Virus record (IMG/VR): IMGVR_UViG_3300023223_000591
Span: 1-41,317 of that record
Length of the DNA stretch: 41,317 nucleotides
Direction: 5' to 3' (one strand)
From: a virus
Both the position numbers and the translations under genes were made by a program. Positions 5,981-12,421 of this stretch are shown in pieces. Below the pieces are notes generated by a model, which had not been told where the DNA came from, ran no database searches, and saw nothing but the letters and a program-made list of their open reading frames with translations. The first letter of the stretch is position 1. Each line of letters starts with the position of its first letter.

Positions 5981-6286
5981 ATGAAAGTATATGAAAATAT
6001 ATCGAAGTCAGTTGACGATAGATATCTAGCTGATGACTACGTTGATTTATTGGTCAGAACTATACAAAAGGAGGACAAAGAAATAATATTTGGTGTTTCG
6101 TACGTTCAAAGAAAACTAGGTCTTGGTTACAACGCGGCCTTTAGATTGATCGAAGGGGCAGAGGCCAGGGATTTTATAAAAAGGGATGAAGAAAATCCGA
6201 GTCAATATTATCTATTAATTGACAAAACCAAAAGAGGAAAACAACGTGATAAAGAAAATAATCGTAATGATGTTGATGACCGGTAG
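5981..6286 (+). CDS. Winged-helix protein resembling the FtsK gamma domain
   Basis: The 101-residue product has, at residues 18-68, the layout of the FtsK gamma winged helix: DDYVDLLVRTI, then IFGVSYVQRKLGLGYNAAFR and LIEGAEARDFI. The VQRKLxxGYNxAxRLIE core is the diagnostic part. In FtsK this domain reads polar DNA motifs; here it stands alone without a motor. The C-terminus is basic and overlaps the next gene. AAAGGGGGTG sets the start. Use as a DNA-binding regulator is inference. Confidence 0.7.
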   Translation: MKVYENISKSVDDRYLADDYVDLLVRTIQKEDKEIIFGVSYVQRKLGLGYNAAFRLIEGAEARDFIKRDEENPSQYYLLIDKTKRGKQRDKENNRNDVDDR

Positions 6287-6647
6287 TGCTGTAATGTCTC
6301 AGGCAGCGCTTGCACAAAGTTACACGGCAGAGTTGAAGTGGACGATACCGACAGAGAATTCAGACGGTAGTGCGTTGGATATCAATGATATTGAAAGGTA
6401 TACGATTTATGATGCTTGTGCAAAAACGGTTCATTATGTCGATGACCCAAACGACACGGGAATTACTGTAGAATTTTTCCCGCCGACTTGCCATTATCGT
6501 ATGCTTACTGTTTTAAAAAATGGTATTGAAAGTGAAGCATCAGACTATGCAACAGCCACGATAGAAACCTATATTGATCCAGTGGTTCCTAAGCCCCCTG
6601 GATCAATCACGGTAACCATTACTGTTTCTGTGCCTGATCCTCAATAA
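6246..6647 (+). CDS. Secreted fibronectin-III-like protein
   Basis: I start at GTG 6246, preceded by AGAGGA, because it gives a typical signal peptide: IKKIIVMMLMTG core and an AALAQ cleavage region near residue 23. The rest (AELKWTIPTEN, then INDIERYTIYDA) has the look of a fibronectin type III domain of the kind found in phage and secreted proteins. It overlaps the previous gene by 41 bases. Export to the periplasm or surface is likely; the partner is unknown. Confidence 0.7.
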   Translation: MIKKIIVMMLMTGSAVMSQAALAQSYTAELKWTIPTENSDGSALDINDIERYTIYDACAKTVHYVDDPNDTGITVEFFPPTCHYRMLTVLKNGIESEASDYATATIETYIDPVVPKPPGSITVTITVSVPDPQ

Positions 6648-6648
6648 C

Positions 6649-6676
6649 TGTTATAATTCCCCTTTTGAATAAGGGG
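6649..6676 (+). promoter_or_regulatory. Extended -10 promoter and ribosome-site hairpin
   Basis: TGTTATAAT at 6649-6657 is a perfect extended -10 element, with no clear -35. A hairpin CCCCTT-TTGAAT-AAGGGG (6659-6664 with 6671-6676) follows; its 3' arm is the ribosome site for the gene at 6683. Upstream transcripts would hide that site, whereas transcripts starting at the local promoter would begin inside the hairpin and leave it free. Confidence 0.45.
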
Positions 6677-6682
6677 CAGGTC

Positions 6683-6760
6683 ATGTCAGGCAGTAACGGT
6701 ACAGCGCGCAAAGTAGCAAAAGCTAAGAAAAATAAAAAAGATAAAAAGAAACCTAAATGA
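6683..6760 (+). CDS. Tiny lysine-rich protein
   Basis: A 25-codon gene (MSGSNGTARKVAKAKKNKKD...) is very basic. It has a good AAGGGG ribosome site and overlaps the next start as ATGA, so translation is probably coupled. The function is unknown. Confidence 0.5.
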   Translation: MSGSNGTARKVAKAKKNKKDKKKPK

Positions 6761-7332
6761 TAAATTCTTTATATGAGCAGTATTCGATCTATTTCTATTT
6801 GGGCATCATGTTATTGCTAGCATGGCCCATCTACAAAAATAGATACAACGCTGCTTATTCTTCACTGATCGGCGTTTTTATCTTAATGTGCGCTCTCCAG
6901 CCATTTTTTGATAATGATCCCGATATATCAGAAAAGCAGGCATTCACTAACTACGCGTATATCATCGGGTTTAATTTTGTGTATTGCGTAGGGTGTTTTC
7001 GTTACGGAGACAATACATACTGGTTTTGGCTAGCATTATTAACCGGCATCCTATGCGGCTGGTCAGGCATCAACGCATTAATGTTTTACACCATGGTTTC
7101 GGAAAGAATAACCCCTGATCAATTTATAGCCTTTTTTGATAATGGTACAGTTGCTATAATCATCGTTAAGATAGTAATGACCTACTTACTAATTAAGGCC
7201 GCTGATGGGTATCGGGGAGACATGGCAATTTTTATTAGAAATCTTAAGGGTGATATGGGATTACTTACCCGGAATATTAAAGGCCACCGGCTTATTACTA
7301 ACCTACTACCTTCTAATCGCGAAAAGAGATAA
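6757..7332 (+). CDS. Multi-span membrane protein
   Basis: The 191-residue product has about five hydrophobic spans: YFYLGIMLLLAWPIY, SSLIGVFILMCALQPFF, YIIGFNFVYCVGCF, FWLALLTGILCGWSGI and IIIVKIVMTYLLI. A basic tail of about 45 residues follows. I do not recognise a family. Its place at the head of a cluster of membrane genes suggests the lysis cassette. The last 128 bases also encode the start of another gene in a second frame (7205). Confidence 0.75.
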   Translation: MINSLYEQYSIYFYLGIMLLLAWPIYKNRYNAAYSSLIGVFILMCALQPFFDNDPDISEKQAFTNYAYIIGFNFVYCVGCFRYGDNTYWFWLALLTGILCGWSGINALMFYTMVSERITPDQFIAFFDNGTVAIIIVKIVMTYLLIKAADGYRGDMAIFIRNLKGDMGLLTRNIKGHRLITNLLPSNREKR

Positions 7333-7432
7333 AAAAGATGGCGGACAGGGTGTTGATAGCGACGGGGATATTCGGACCGGCGTTGACGGCGTTGATGCAG
7401 ACCGCCGAAAAGACGACTATCCCCCTCGTTGA
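7205..7432 (+). CDS. Small single-span membrane protein, overlapping frame
   Basis: The 75-residue frame has one membrane span (LPGILKATGLLLTYYLLI) followed by KRDKKDGGQ and an acidic, basic tail. It overlaps the end of the gene at 6757 and the start of the gene at 7338, both in other frames. The span plus charged tail looks protein-like and similar overlap is common in phage lysis cassettes (holin, antiholin or spanin genes), but the ribosome site (AAGG, eight bases away) is modest. Confidence 0.45.
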   Translation: MGIGETWQFLLEILRVIWDYLPGILKATGLLLTYYLLIAKRDKKDGGQGVDSDGDIRTGVDGVDADRRKDDYPPR

Positions 7433-7586
7433 ATACAAGGTTTTCACTTTTGACCATTACCACGTTGCCATATCCGATATAGGATTTTGTATTGGGGTTT
7501 TGGCAGGATCGGCCACTCTAGGGCTAATTATCAAGAAAGTACTAAGTTACCGCAAAGATAAGAATGATACCGGTAACACCTCATAA
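7338..7586 (+). CDS. Putative holin
   Basis: The 82-residue product has a weakly hydrophobic N-terminal helix (VLIATGIFGPALTALMQ), a polar middle and a clear membrane span (ISDIGFCIGVLAGSATLGLII) ending in KKVLSYRKDKND. Size, the C-terminal basic tail and position among membrane genes fit a small class II-type holin. No sequence motif proves this. No recognisable endolysin follows. Confidence 0.5.
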   Translation: MADRVLIATGIFGPALTALMQTAEKTTIPLVEYKVFTFDHYHVAISDIGFCIGVLAGSATLGLIIKKVLSYRKDKNDTGNTS

Positions 7587-7768
7587 TACGAACAGAAACA
7601 CACCTAATATCAATTTAAACCACAAAGTAATACTAGGGCTAAGGTAAAAATAAAGGCGCTTAGAGCAGATACTATGGGATTCTCGAGATGGTGGCGGTCA
7701 CACTAGTAAAGCTAAGGCCAGTGCTCAGGCAAGGGCGATCAATTCAAGCCCTTAACCTCATAAGGCGA
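7587..7768. other. Intergenic region with hairpins
   Basis: No supported gene. There is a hairpin AAGGGC/GCCCTT (the 3' arm near 7748-7753) and CTAAG/CTTAG further left. A 33-codon open stretch ending at 7753 (…DGGGHTSKAKASAQARAINS…) lacks any ATG, GTG or TTG and may be a gene remnant. Confidence 0.4.
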
Positions 7769-7981
7769 TTAAGCAACGCGCCTCATCTGCCTAGTGACAG
7801 GCAGCAAAGGAAGAAGGAAGAATTGTAATCTCATTTCAATTGGGAATTGGTTGATATCAACAACAGCCCGAGATCCGTCATGCTCCCTAACGCCTAATAT
7901 TTCGCCGCCGAAATCAAACCAAAATATATTCGCATTAACTGAATCACGATCGGTAGCTAGATGTCTAATAGAAAGTCCCAT
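7769..7981 (-). CDS. Small hypothetical protein, isolated on the minus strand
   Basis: The 70-residue product (MGLSIRHLATDRDSVNANIF...) has strand-like segments and ends in a basic RQMRRVA. I start at 7981 because AAGGGAG lies eight bases upstream; the longer frame to 8038 has no site. A TATAAT at about 8010 on this strand could be its -10. It is the only minus-strand gene between 645 and 32259, which suggests separate expression or later acquisition. Confidence 0.6.
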   Translation of the reverse strand: MGLSIRHLATDRDSVNANIFWFDFGGEILGVREHDGSRAVVDINQFPIEMRLQFFLLPLLPVTRQMRRVA

Positions 7982-8131
7982 TTCGTTTACTCCCTTAGTT
8001 GATGTAATCATTATAATGTAACTGTAAAAAGTTTCCATCCCTTCGAAATAGCAAAGTTCTGCGCATAAACCACATGATTGTACTAGTCATTAACACACAC
8101 TCTCTAAGCTCAGATAAAAATAAAGAATATC

Positions 8132-8159
8132 TTGCAGGTAAACGAATATAAGTTACAAT
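8132..8159 (+). promoter_or_regulatory. Candidate promoter for the 8183-11838 gene run
   Basis: TTGCAG (8132-8137), 16 bases, then TACAAT (8154-8159). The -10 is good and the -35 moderate. It lies in the only sizeable gap before a long run of overlapping small genes. Confidence 0.4.
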
Positions 8160-8182
8160 GGAGTTAACTTAAGGGGGTGATA

Positions 8183-8398
8183 ATGAATAGGAATGCAAAG
8201 TATTGGAATACTAGTCGGCCTGTTGTCGATATGGAACCTATCCTTAAATCACAAATTGAGAGGGCAGAGGGCATATTAAAAACACTTCCCGAGAAGCTCT
8301 CATCTACTGATAGGATTATTTGTTCGTCTAGGCTCAAGTTGTTAAAACGCCAGTTAGCAGAAATCAACGTTCCACGTGGAGCACCAAAAGGAGATTGA
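8183..8398 (+). CDS. Small hypothetical protein
   Basis: The 71-residue product has a central helical region (MEPILKSQIERAEGILKTLPEKL) and a basic stretch. AAGGGGG before 8183 fixes the start, two codons inside the longest frame. It begins a run of tightly packed small genes. Confidence 0.65.
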   Translation: MNRNAKYWNTSRPVVDMEPILKSQIERAEGILKTLPEKLSSTDRIICSSRLKLLKRQLAEINVPRGAPKGD

Positions 8399-8399
8399 T

Positions 8400-8720
8400 A
8401 TGGTTGATAAAATTTGCAAGTGGAGCGCGATTATAGGCGGTTTATTTTTTTTATCCCTATCATCCACAGTTATTGCTATTGAGTGCTATGGGGATACGTT
8501 ATTGAAAAACTGGTATAATGACCTAGTAAATCTGTCGTTTTATCAGTTAATCAGTATGACGATATTTTTGTTAGGTGCTTTCTTAAGTTTCGTTTATTTA
8601 CTTTGGGATGATAACAAGAGAATACAATCCAAAATAGCTGAAAATAATGGAATAATCAAAGACCTGGAAAAGGTAGTGGCAGATCTGGAAATAAGTGGGG
8701 TGACTAATGAAAAGACGTAA
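8400..8720 (+). CDS. Two-span membrane protein with coiled coil
   Basis: The 106-residue product has spans at about 8-27 (WSAIIGGLFFLSLSSTVIAI) and 47-67 (LISMTIFLLGAFLSFVYLL), then a heptad-like tail (KIAENNGIIKDLEKVVADLE). AAAGGAG before 8400 sets the start. Span plus coiled coil recalls inner-membrane spanins or anchoring proteins, but no family is recognised. Confidence 0.65.
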   Translation: MVDKICKWSAIIGGLFFLSLSSTVIAIECYGDTLLKNWYNDLVNLSFYQLISMTIFLLGAFLSFVYLLWDDNKRIQSKIAENNGIIKDLEKVVADLEISGVTNEKT

Positions 8721-8970
8721 TCTATTAAAGCTCTTTGGTGTGGCCCCTGCCATTATACTGACACCAAAATTACTAATGCCGGTTCATTCTATACAGCACC
8801 ACAACGATTACTATAGATTTCTATCTCACCCAAACGGAGACAGAATAAGAAAGGATTATCTTCCAGATGGTAATAAATTTATCGGCCTAAATCCCGGCGA
8901 CGTTATCTCAGCTCGTTCGTATCAAGCTCGAGATGCCGGAGAATTTTACATTGTATCGAGGGATGACTAA
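8707..8970 (+). CDS. Small protein with twin-arginine signal
   Basis: The 87-residue product begins MKRRNLLKLFGVAPAIILTP, close to the Tat signal pattern (RRxFLK followed by a weakly hydrophobic stretch). The mature part (about 60 residues, NGDRIRKDYLPDGNKFIG...) has no recognised domain. It overlaps the previous gene by 14 bases with GGGGTG as ribosome site. Export of a folded or membrane-bound phage protein by the host Tat system is inferred. Confidence 0.65.
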   Translation: MKRRNLLKLFGVAPAIILTPKLLMPVHSIQHHNDYYRFLSHPNGDRIRKDYLPDGNKFIGLNPGDVISARSYQARDAGEFYIVSRDD

Positions 8971-9206
8971 TGGATAGGAAGATAATTAATTATATTACGG
9001 TTAGTGAAGGTGAAACCACAGTATCTTTAGATGACCAGGTGAGAGTAATGATTGGTGATGGGTGGCAACCATTCGGGGGTATATCCTTCGAACACCACTT
9101 CCCATATCAGGCCATGGTTAAGTATGAAGATAAAGAATCAATAGCGTACAGACAGAGAGAAGGGATTAAAGGTCCAGCCTGTCGCAGTGATGGCGGAGCT
9201 TTTTAA
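8970..9206 (+). CDS. Small hypothetical protein
   Basis: The 78-residue product (MDRKIINYITVSEGETTVSL...GWQPFGGISF) resembles small DUF1737-like phage proteins, which share a GWQPFGG-type turn; I hold this loosely. The start overlaps the previous stop (TAATG). Confidence 0.6.
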   Translation: MDRKIINYITVSEGETTVSLDDQVRVMIGDGWQPFGGISFEHHFPYQAMVKYEDKESIAYRQREGIKGPACRSDGGAF

Positions 9207-9484
9207 TGACTGATACTTATATTGATAAAATAGTTTGTGTTATTTGGATAGATAGCTACGGTGGTGGTGGGTGGGTTGATATAAGTGATTACAAACCATC
9301 ATTGAGCCATATCACTACTTACGGTAAATTCGTCAAAGAAACTGATGAGTATTACACGATAGTCTCAACATACAGCGATGATCAGTATATGGACCCACTA
9401 TCAATACCTATTGTAAGTGTGAAAGGTATCGCTATTATTGATGTTGAAAATGCTCAGTTCGATATTCCAAAAGGTAATACTTAA
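9206..9484 (+). CDS. Small hypothetical protein
   Basis: The 92-residue product is beta-rich (CVIWIDSYGGGGWVDISDYK, SIPIVSVKGIAIIDVE). No family is recognised. It is joined to both neighbours by TAATG overlaps, so it belongs to one translationally coupled array. Confidence 0.6.
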   Translation: MTDTYIDKIVCVIWIDSYGGGGWVDISDYKPSLSHITTYGKFVKETDEYYTIVSTYSDDQYMDPLSIPIVSVKGIAIIDVENAQFDIPKGNT

Positions 9485-9702
9485 TGGCTGAGATAATCAG
9501 TTTCACTGACAAGAAAAACTGTAACATCGATCCAAAAAAGGTTATCAGTGATGCGCTAGAAGAAAGCTTCGAAAGTGTGGTTATAATGGGTGTAACAAAG
9601 GATGGCGAGCACTATTTTGCTTCTTCTTCGGGTGATTTTGGGCATATAAATCTAATGCTTGACCGCATGAAGGCTGGATTACTTGATATGGAGAATATTT
9701 AA
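9484..9702 (+). CDS. Small hypothetical protein
   Basis: The 72-residue product (AEIISFTDKKNCNIDPKKVI, then VVIMGVTKDGEHYFASSSGD and LMLDRMKAGLLD) resembles short phage proteins of unknown role with a strand-hairpin and a final helix. It overlaps both neighbours at TAATG junctions. Confidence 0.6.
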   Translation: MAEIISFTDKKNCNIDPKKVISDALEESFESVVIMGVTKDGEHYFASSSGDFGHINLMLDRMKAGLLDMENI

Positions 9703-9794
9703 TGATTAGTCTTAAATGTGAAATAATTATTGTTGGTTTAATTGCTATTGCGCCAGTCATTTATACACTTGGCAATGTAATAATTGGGGGATAA
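9702..9794 (+). CDS. Thirty-residue membrane peptide
   Basis: MISLKCEIIIVGLIAIAPVIYTLGNVIIGG is almost entirely one membrane span, given here only as its general shape: residues 7-28 are hydrophobic. The start overlaps the previous stop (TAATG) and the next gene begins four bases after its stop, as for the other members of the array. Confidence 0.5.
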   Translation: MISLKCEIIIVGLIAIAPVIYTLGNVIIGG

Positions 9795-9797
9795 TTA

Positions 9798-10106
9798 ATG
9801 GCCTTAGAATTCGATAAGTTCTTTTTAGTCAATTCAGACAATGAGCATGCTGTAAGTCTAGCCAAGAAAATGGCGAAAGAGGCTAAGCCTGGCGCTCTTG
9901 TGCTCTGCACTGATAATGAGCTACGCGCATATGAAGACAAAGAAATATTGTCAATCAATATCAATGACAGTAATAACATACCTATAGCCAAGGTAAGTAG
10001 CGGAGAATCCTATATTCTATTTTGCAATGATAAGGTTGATATTGATAATCTCTTTCAGGTCGCAGAGGAGCTTAGAATACAGATAGGAATTGTGAGGGTT
10101 GATTAA
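9798..10106 (+). CDS. Hypothetical protein
   Basis: The 102-residue product alternates strands and helices (ALEFDKFFLVNSDNEHAVSLAKKMAKEA..., VLCTDNELRAYEDKEIL). No known domain. GGGGGAT precedes the ATG, and its stop overlaps the next start. Confidence 0.6.
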   Translation: MALEFDKFFLVNSDNEHAVSLAKKMAKEAKPGALVLCTDNELRAYEDKEILSININDSNNIPIAKVSSGESYILFCNDKVDIDNLFQVAEELRIQIGIVRVD

Positions 10107-10303
10107 TGTCTAAATTAAAACGCATTGCATTCAAGATACTGATGTTCTTTCCATTCCATTTAGTTCTAAAGCCGTTAATAAAACGAAATTATAAAAACAG
10201 GGCGTTATCTGCTTTAAATGGAGACGGTAAATACCCTGATGAATGGTATTGGGCTGATGAGGTTGCTTGTTGCTATGGTTATTTTGTAAATGGGGGTGAT
10301 TAA
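10106..10303 (+). CDS. Small basic, membrane-associating protein
   Basis: The 65-residue product has a basic amphipathic start (KLKRIAFKILMFFPFHLVLKPLIKRNYK) and an acidic, aromatic end (YPDEWYWADEVACCYGYF). No family. TAATG overlap on both sides. Confidence 0.55.
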   Translation: MSKLKRIAFKILMFFPFHLVLKPLIKRNYKNRALSALNGDGKYPDEWYWADEVACCYGYFVNGGD

Positions 10304-10470
10304 TGATTAAGTATCTACGTTATAAATTATGGCTTTGGATTACTCAGCATAGAAAAGACTTGAGAGCAGGTGGTAAGCTAACTGATCCCAGTGGGCAGCA
10401 GTATGAGATAGTTGAGTACAATAATAATAATGGTGATGGCGGCAGTTTTATTGATTTAGAGGCTGATTAA
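10303..10470 (+). CDS. Small hypothetical protein
   Basis: A 55-codon gene begins MIKYLRYKLWLWITQHRKD and ends with an acidic tail after four Asn codons. GGGGGTGATT gives its ribosome site. It is the last member of the coupled array; the tRNA-like element starts ten bases after it. Confidence 0.55.
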   Translation: MIKYLRYKLWLWITQHRKDLRAGGKLTDPSGQQYEIVEYNNNNGDGGSFIDLEAD

Positions 10471-10479
10471 TGATTAATG

Positions 10480-10603
10480 TGCAGAGTGGTGGAATTAGGT
10501 ATACACAACCCAAGCGCAGGCAATGACAATAAGCTCCCTGCACAACCGCCCTCGATATGCTTTGGGAGAGGGATTGCAGGTTCGAGTCCTGCCTCTGCAA
10601 CCA
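10480..10603 (+). tRNA. tRNA-like element with Leu/Ser-type ends and aberrant middle
   Basis: The outer parts are canonical: acceptor TGCAGAG/CTCTGCA (10480-10486 with 10593-10599), U8, a Leu-type D arm (GTG...CAC, 10489-10506), a T arm GCAGG-TTCGAGT-CCTGC (10576-10592), A73 and an encoded CCA. The middle (10507-10575, 69 nt against about 33 in tRNA-Leu) has no seven-base anticodon loop. Instead CCCAAGC pairs with GCTTTGGG (10509-10515 with 10559-10566, one bulge) and encloses a GCAGG/CCTGC hairpin. It may be a tRNA pseudogene, an interrupted tRNA or a tRNA mimic. Confidence 0.55.
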
Positions 10604-10622
10604 ACTATTAAAAGATTTCACT

Positions 10623-10705
10623 GGAGAGTGGAAGACTCGTAGGTAGGCATACCGGAGCAGGTGGAAGCCCTGCATTAATTCACGAAAATGGTAATATGCT
10701 CCATA
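10623..10705 (+). ncRNA. Three-hairpin leader with GGA loops
   Basis: Three hairpins follow each other: GAGT-GGAAG-ACTC (10626-10638), GGTA-GGCA-TACC (10642-10653) and GCAGG-TGGAAGC-CCTGC (10657-10673). TGGAG near 10622 can pair with CTCCA near 10699-10703. The element ends about 20 bases before the ATG at 10726. Two loops carry GGA, the core of CsrA sites, and this phage encodes CsrA. The regulatory role is inference. Confidence 0.45.
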
Positions 10706-10725
10706 GACACTAAAGAGGATAATTA

Positions 10726-11115
10726 ATGAGCAATCAAAGAAAAGAAGCTCATGATTGGCTTGATAAAAACATACTGTCATTTGATATATTACTGGCTAAT
10801 ACCGAGTTAAGAGAATTATTTGTTTGGGCAGAAGACAATTTAAACAATGGGGCTGCACTTCACATCATTGTAGAGGACGGCAATCTAGAAGACAGTGATA
10901 TTGAGTATTGTGAGAACAGTATAAAATCGGGTGAATGGGATAAATTCTGCAAAGAGGGAGGTTATTCATACACAGAACAAGACAATGAGAAGATGCTCAG
11001 AATACTTGAGCTTATGAAGCCATTGACTGAAGAGCAACGAGAGATGATATACACAGGCAATACGATAACAGAGGATCTATTTGATTTGCTGTATAATAAA
11101 GCCCTAGGACACTAA
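10726..11115 (+). CDS. Hypothetical acidic helical protein
   Basis: The 129-residue product is acidic and helical (HDWLDKNILSFDILLANTEL, EQREMIYTGNTITEDLFDLL). No family recognised. AGAGGAT precedes the ATG, and the folded segments at 10480-10705 form its leader. Confidence 0.65.
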   Translation: MSNQRKEAHDWLDKNILSFDILLANTELRELFVWAEDNLNNGAALHIIVEDGNLEDSDIEYCENSIKSGEWDKFCKEGGYSYTEQDNEKMLRILELMKPLTEEQREMIYTGNTITEDLFDLLYNKALGH

Positions 11116-11130
11116 AGATAGAGGTAATAG

Positions 11131-11373
11131 ATGCCCGATATAATTGATTTATATTATGAAGGAGACAAAAAAACCCTCGTAAAGGTACACTTCAGGGCGA
11201 GAACAGAGGATATCAATGGACTATTATTGCATGAGCCAGAGATAAAACTCTCGATAGAACTAGACGGTAACTTCAGTCCTTGGGTTGATATAGATAGGTT
11301 GCAAAGTATCATAGAAAAGAACAAGCAGGACTATATTGATCGGCAAGTAGAGCTTCGAAATATAATGATTTAA
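11131..11373 (+). CDS. Hypothetical protein, paralogue of 11587 gene
   Basis: The 80-residue product shares the pattern GLLLHEPEIKLSIELDG, PWVDIDR and KQDYIDR with the protein at 11587-11838 (GLILAEPIIMLAI, PWIDAER, KQRLIDK), so the two are tandem duplicates split by one gene. The function is unknown. AGAGGTAATAG precedes the start. Confidence 0.65.
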   Translation: MPDIIDLYYEGDKKTLVKVHFRARTEDINGLLLHEPEIKLSIELDGNFSPWVDIDRLQSIIEKNKQDYIDRQVELRNIMI

Positions 11374-11384
11374 GGTAATAGATT

Positions 11385-11594
11385 ATGGCTGACGAAAGTG
11401 ATGACGTGCAATGGATAAGTATTTCCTATGACCCGGCAGATAAAGTGGATAAAGACTTATTCGAAACAATTACTCAACTAATAGACAGTCGACTACTAGC
11501 AAGCCAGCCAGCGAAAGGCCTGGATAAGCATTCATTAATAGCAAAAATAGTTCATAGATATCGCATAGGATGGGGGGGCTTAATAGATGAATGA
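11385..11594 (+). CDS. Small hypothetical protein
   Basis: The 69-residue product (MADESDDVQWISISYDPADK...) is acidic at the start and ends HRYRIGWGGLIDE. It lies between the two paralogues and overlaps the second by eight bases. No domain recognised. Confidence 0.6.
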   Translation: MADESDDVQWISISYDPADKVDKDLFETITQLIDSRLLASQPAKGLDKHSLIAKIVHRYRIGWGGLIDE

Positions 11595-11838
11595 AGTCAA
11601 GCTTACAGGTTTTAATAATTCAGAGTGTTTTTCAACAAAGGACGACTACACGATTACCTATAAAGCAGTGTCTAGAGATTCTCGCGGGTTAATACTGGCT
11701 GAACCCATCATCATGTTGGCAATATCTGATTCTACCAATCAGGGTCCATGGATTGATGCCGAGCGAGTATCGGTTATAGTTAAAGAAGAAAAGCAACGTC
11801 TTATAGATAAAATGGATACTGATTTCATACCAAATTAA
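11587..11838 (+). CDS. Hypothetical protein, paralogue of 11131 gene
   Basis: The 83-residue product is homologous to the one at 11131-11373 through G-L-[LI]-L-x-E-P-x-I-x-L, P-W-[VI]-D and a final K-Q-x-x-I-D. Its N-terminus differs. It is the last gene before the terminase. Confidence 0.65.
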   Translation: MNEVKLTGFNNSECFSTKDDYTITYKAVSRDSRGLILAEPIIMLAISDSTNQGPWIDAERVSVIVKEEKQRLIDKMDTDFIPN

Positions 11839-11851
11839 AGAGGCAAGATAG

Positions 11852-12421
11852 ATGCCAAAAGAAAAGAAAGAAGTGAAAGAGAACAAAGACAAGAACAAGG
11901 GCGGTGGCCCTAAAAACGAGAATAACCTAACAGATAAGCAGCAACTTTTTTGCGAAGAATACCTCATTGATTTGAATGCTACACAGGCTGCAATAAGGGC
12001 TGGATACAGTGAAAAAACATCATCAGAAATGGGTTACGAGAACCTCAATAAACCTCAGATAGCTCAATATATAACCTATTTGAGAGCAAAAAGAGAGAAA
12101 AGGACCGAAGTAACTAGCGATAGAGTGGTGAAAGAATTGGCCAAGCTGGCCTTTTTTAACATGGAAGATGTCATTGATGAGCGGGGTGTCACTAAGGAGC
12201 TAACCGAGTGGAGTAGAGATGATCTAGCGGCTATTCAGGAGGTCACAGAGGACAAACTAGGCAGCGAAGAGGATGCAGTAATAATAAGGCGCAAGGTCAA
12301 GGTAAGCGATAAGAAGGCCTCCTTAGAACTATTGGCAAGGCACTTAGGCATATTTAACGACAAAATAAATATAGAAGGAATCACCTTCAACATGGACTAC
12401 GGCAAAAATGAGGCAGATTGA
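11852..12421 (+). CDS. Terminase small subunit
   Basis: The 189-residue product matches the Terminase_2 family, the DNA-recognition subunit of the packaging motor. After a lysine-rich N-terminus, residues 25-75 hold the helix-turn-helix signature LTDKQQLFCEEYLIDLNATQ followed by AAIRAGYSEKTSSEMGYENL; the C-terminal region (KKASLELLARHLGIFND) is the usual oligomerisation and motor-contact end. AGAGGCAAG precedes the ATG. It overlaps the large subunit gene by 14 bases. Confidence 0.93.
   Translation: MPKEKKEVKENKDKNKGGGPKNENNLTDKQQLFCEEYLIDLNATQAAIRAGYSEKTSSEMGYENLNKPQIAQYITYLRAKREKRTEVTSDRVVKELAKLAFFNMEDVIDERGVTKELTEWSRDDLAAIQEVTEDKLGSEEDAVIIRRKVKVSDKKASLELLARHLGIFNDKINIEGITFNMDYGKNEAD

Noticed and set aside
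7657-7753. 33-codon open stretch (DGGGHTSKAKASAQARAINS)
   Set aside because: No ATG, GTG or TTG and no ribosome site; noted only as a possible gene remnant.
10470-10526. 18-codon frame starting at TAATG after the gene at 10303
   Set aside because: It runs into the acceptor and D arm of the tRNA-like element; too short to separate from chance.
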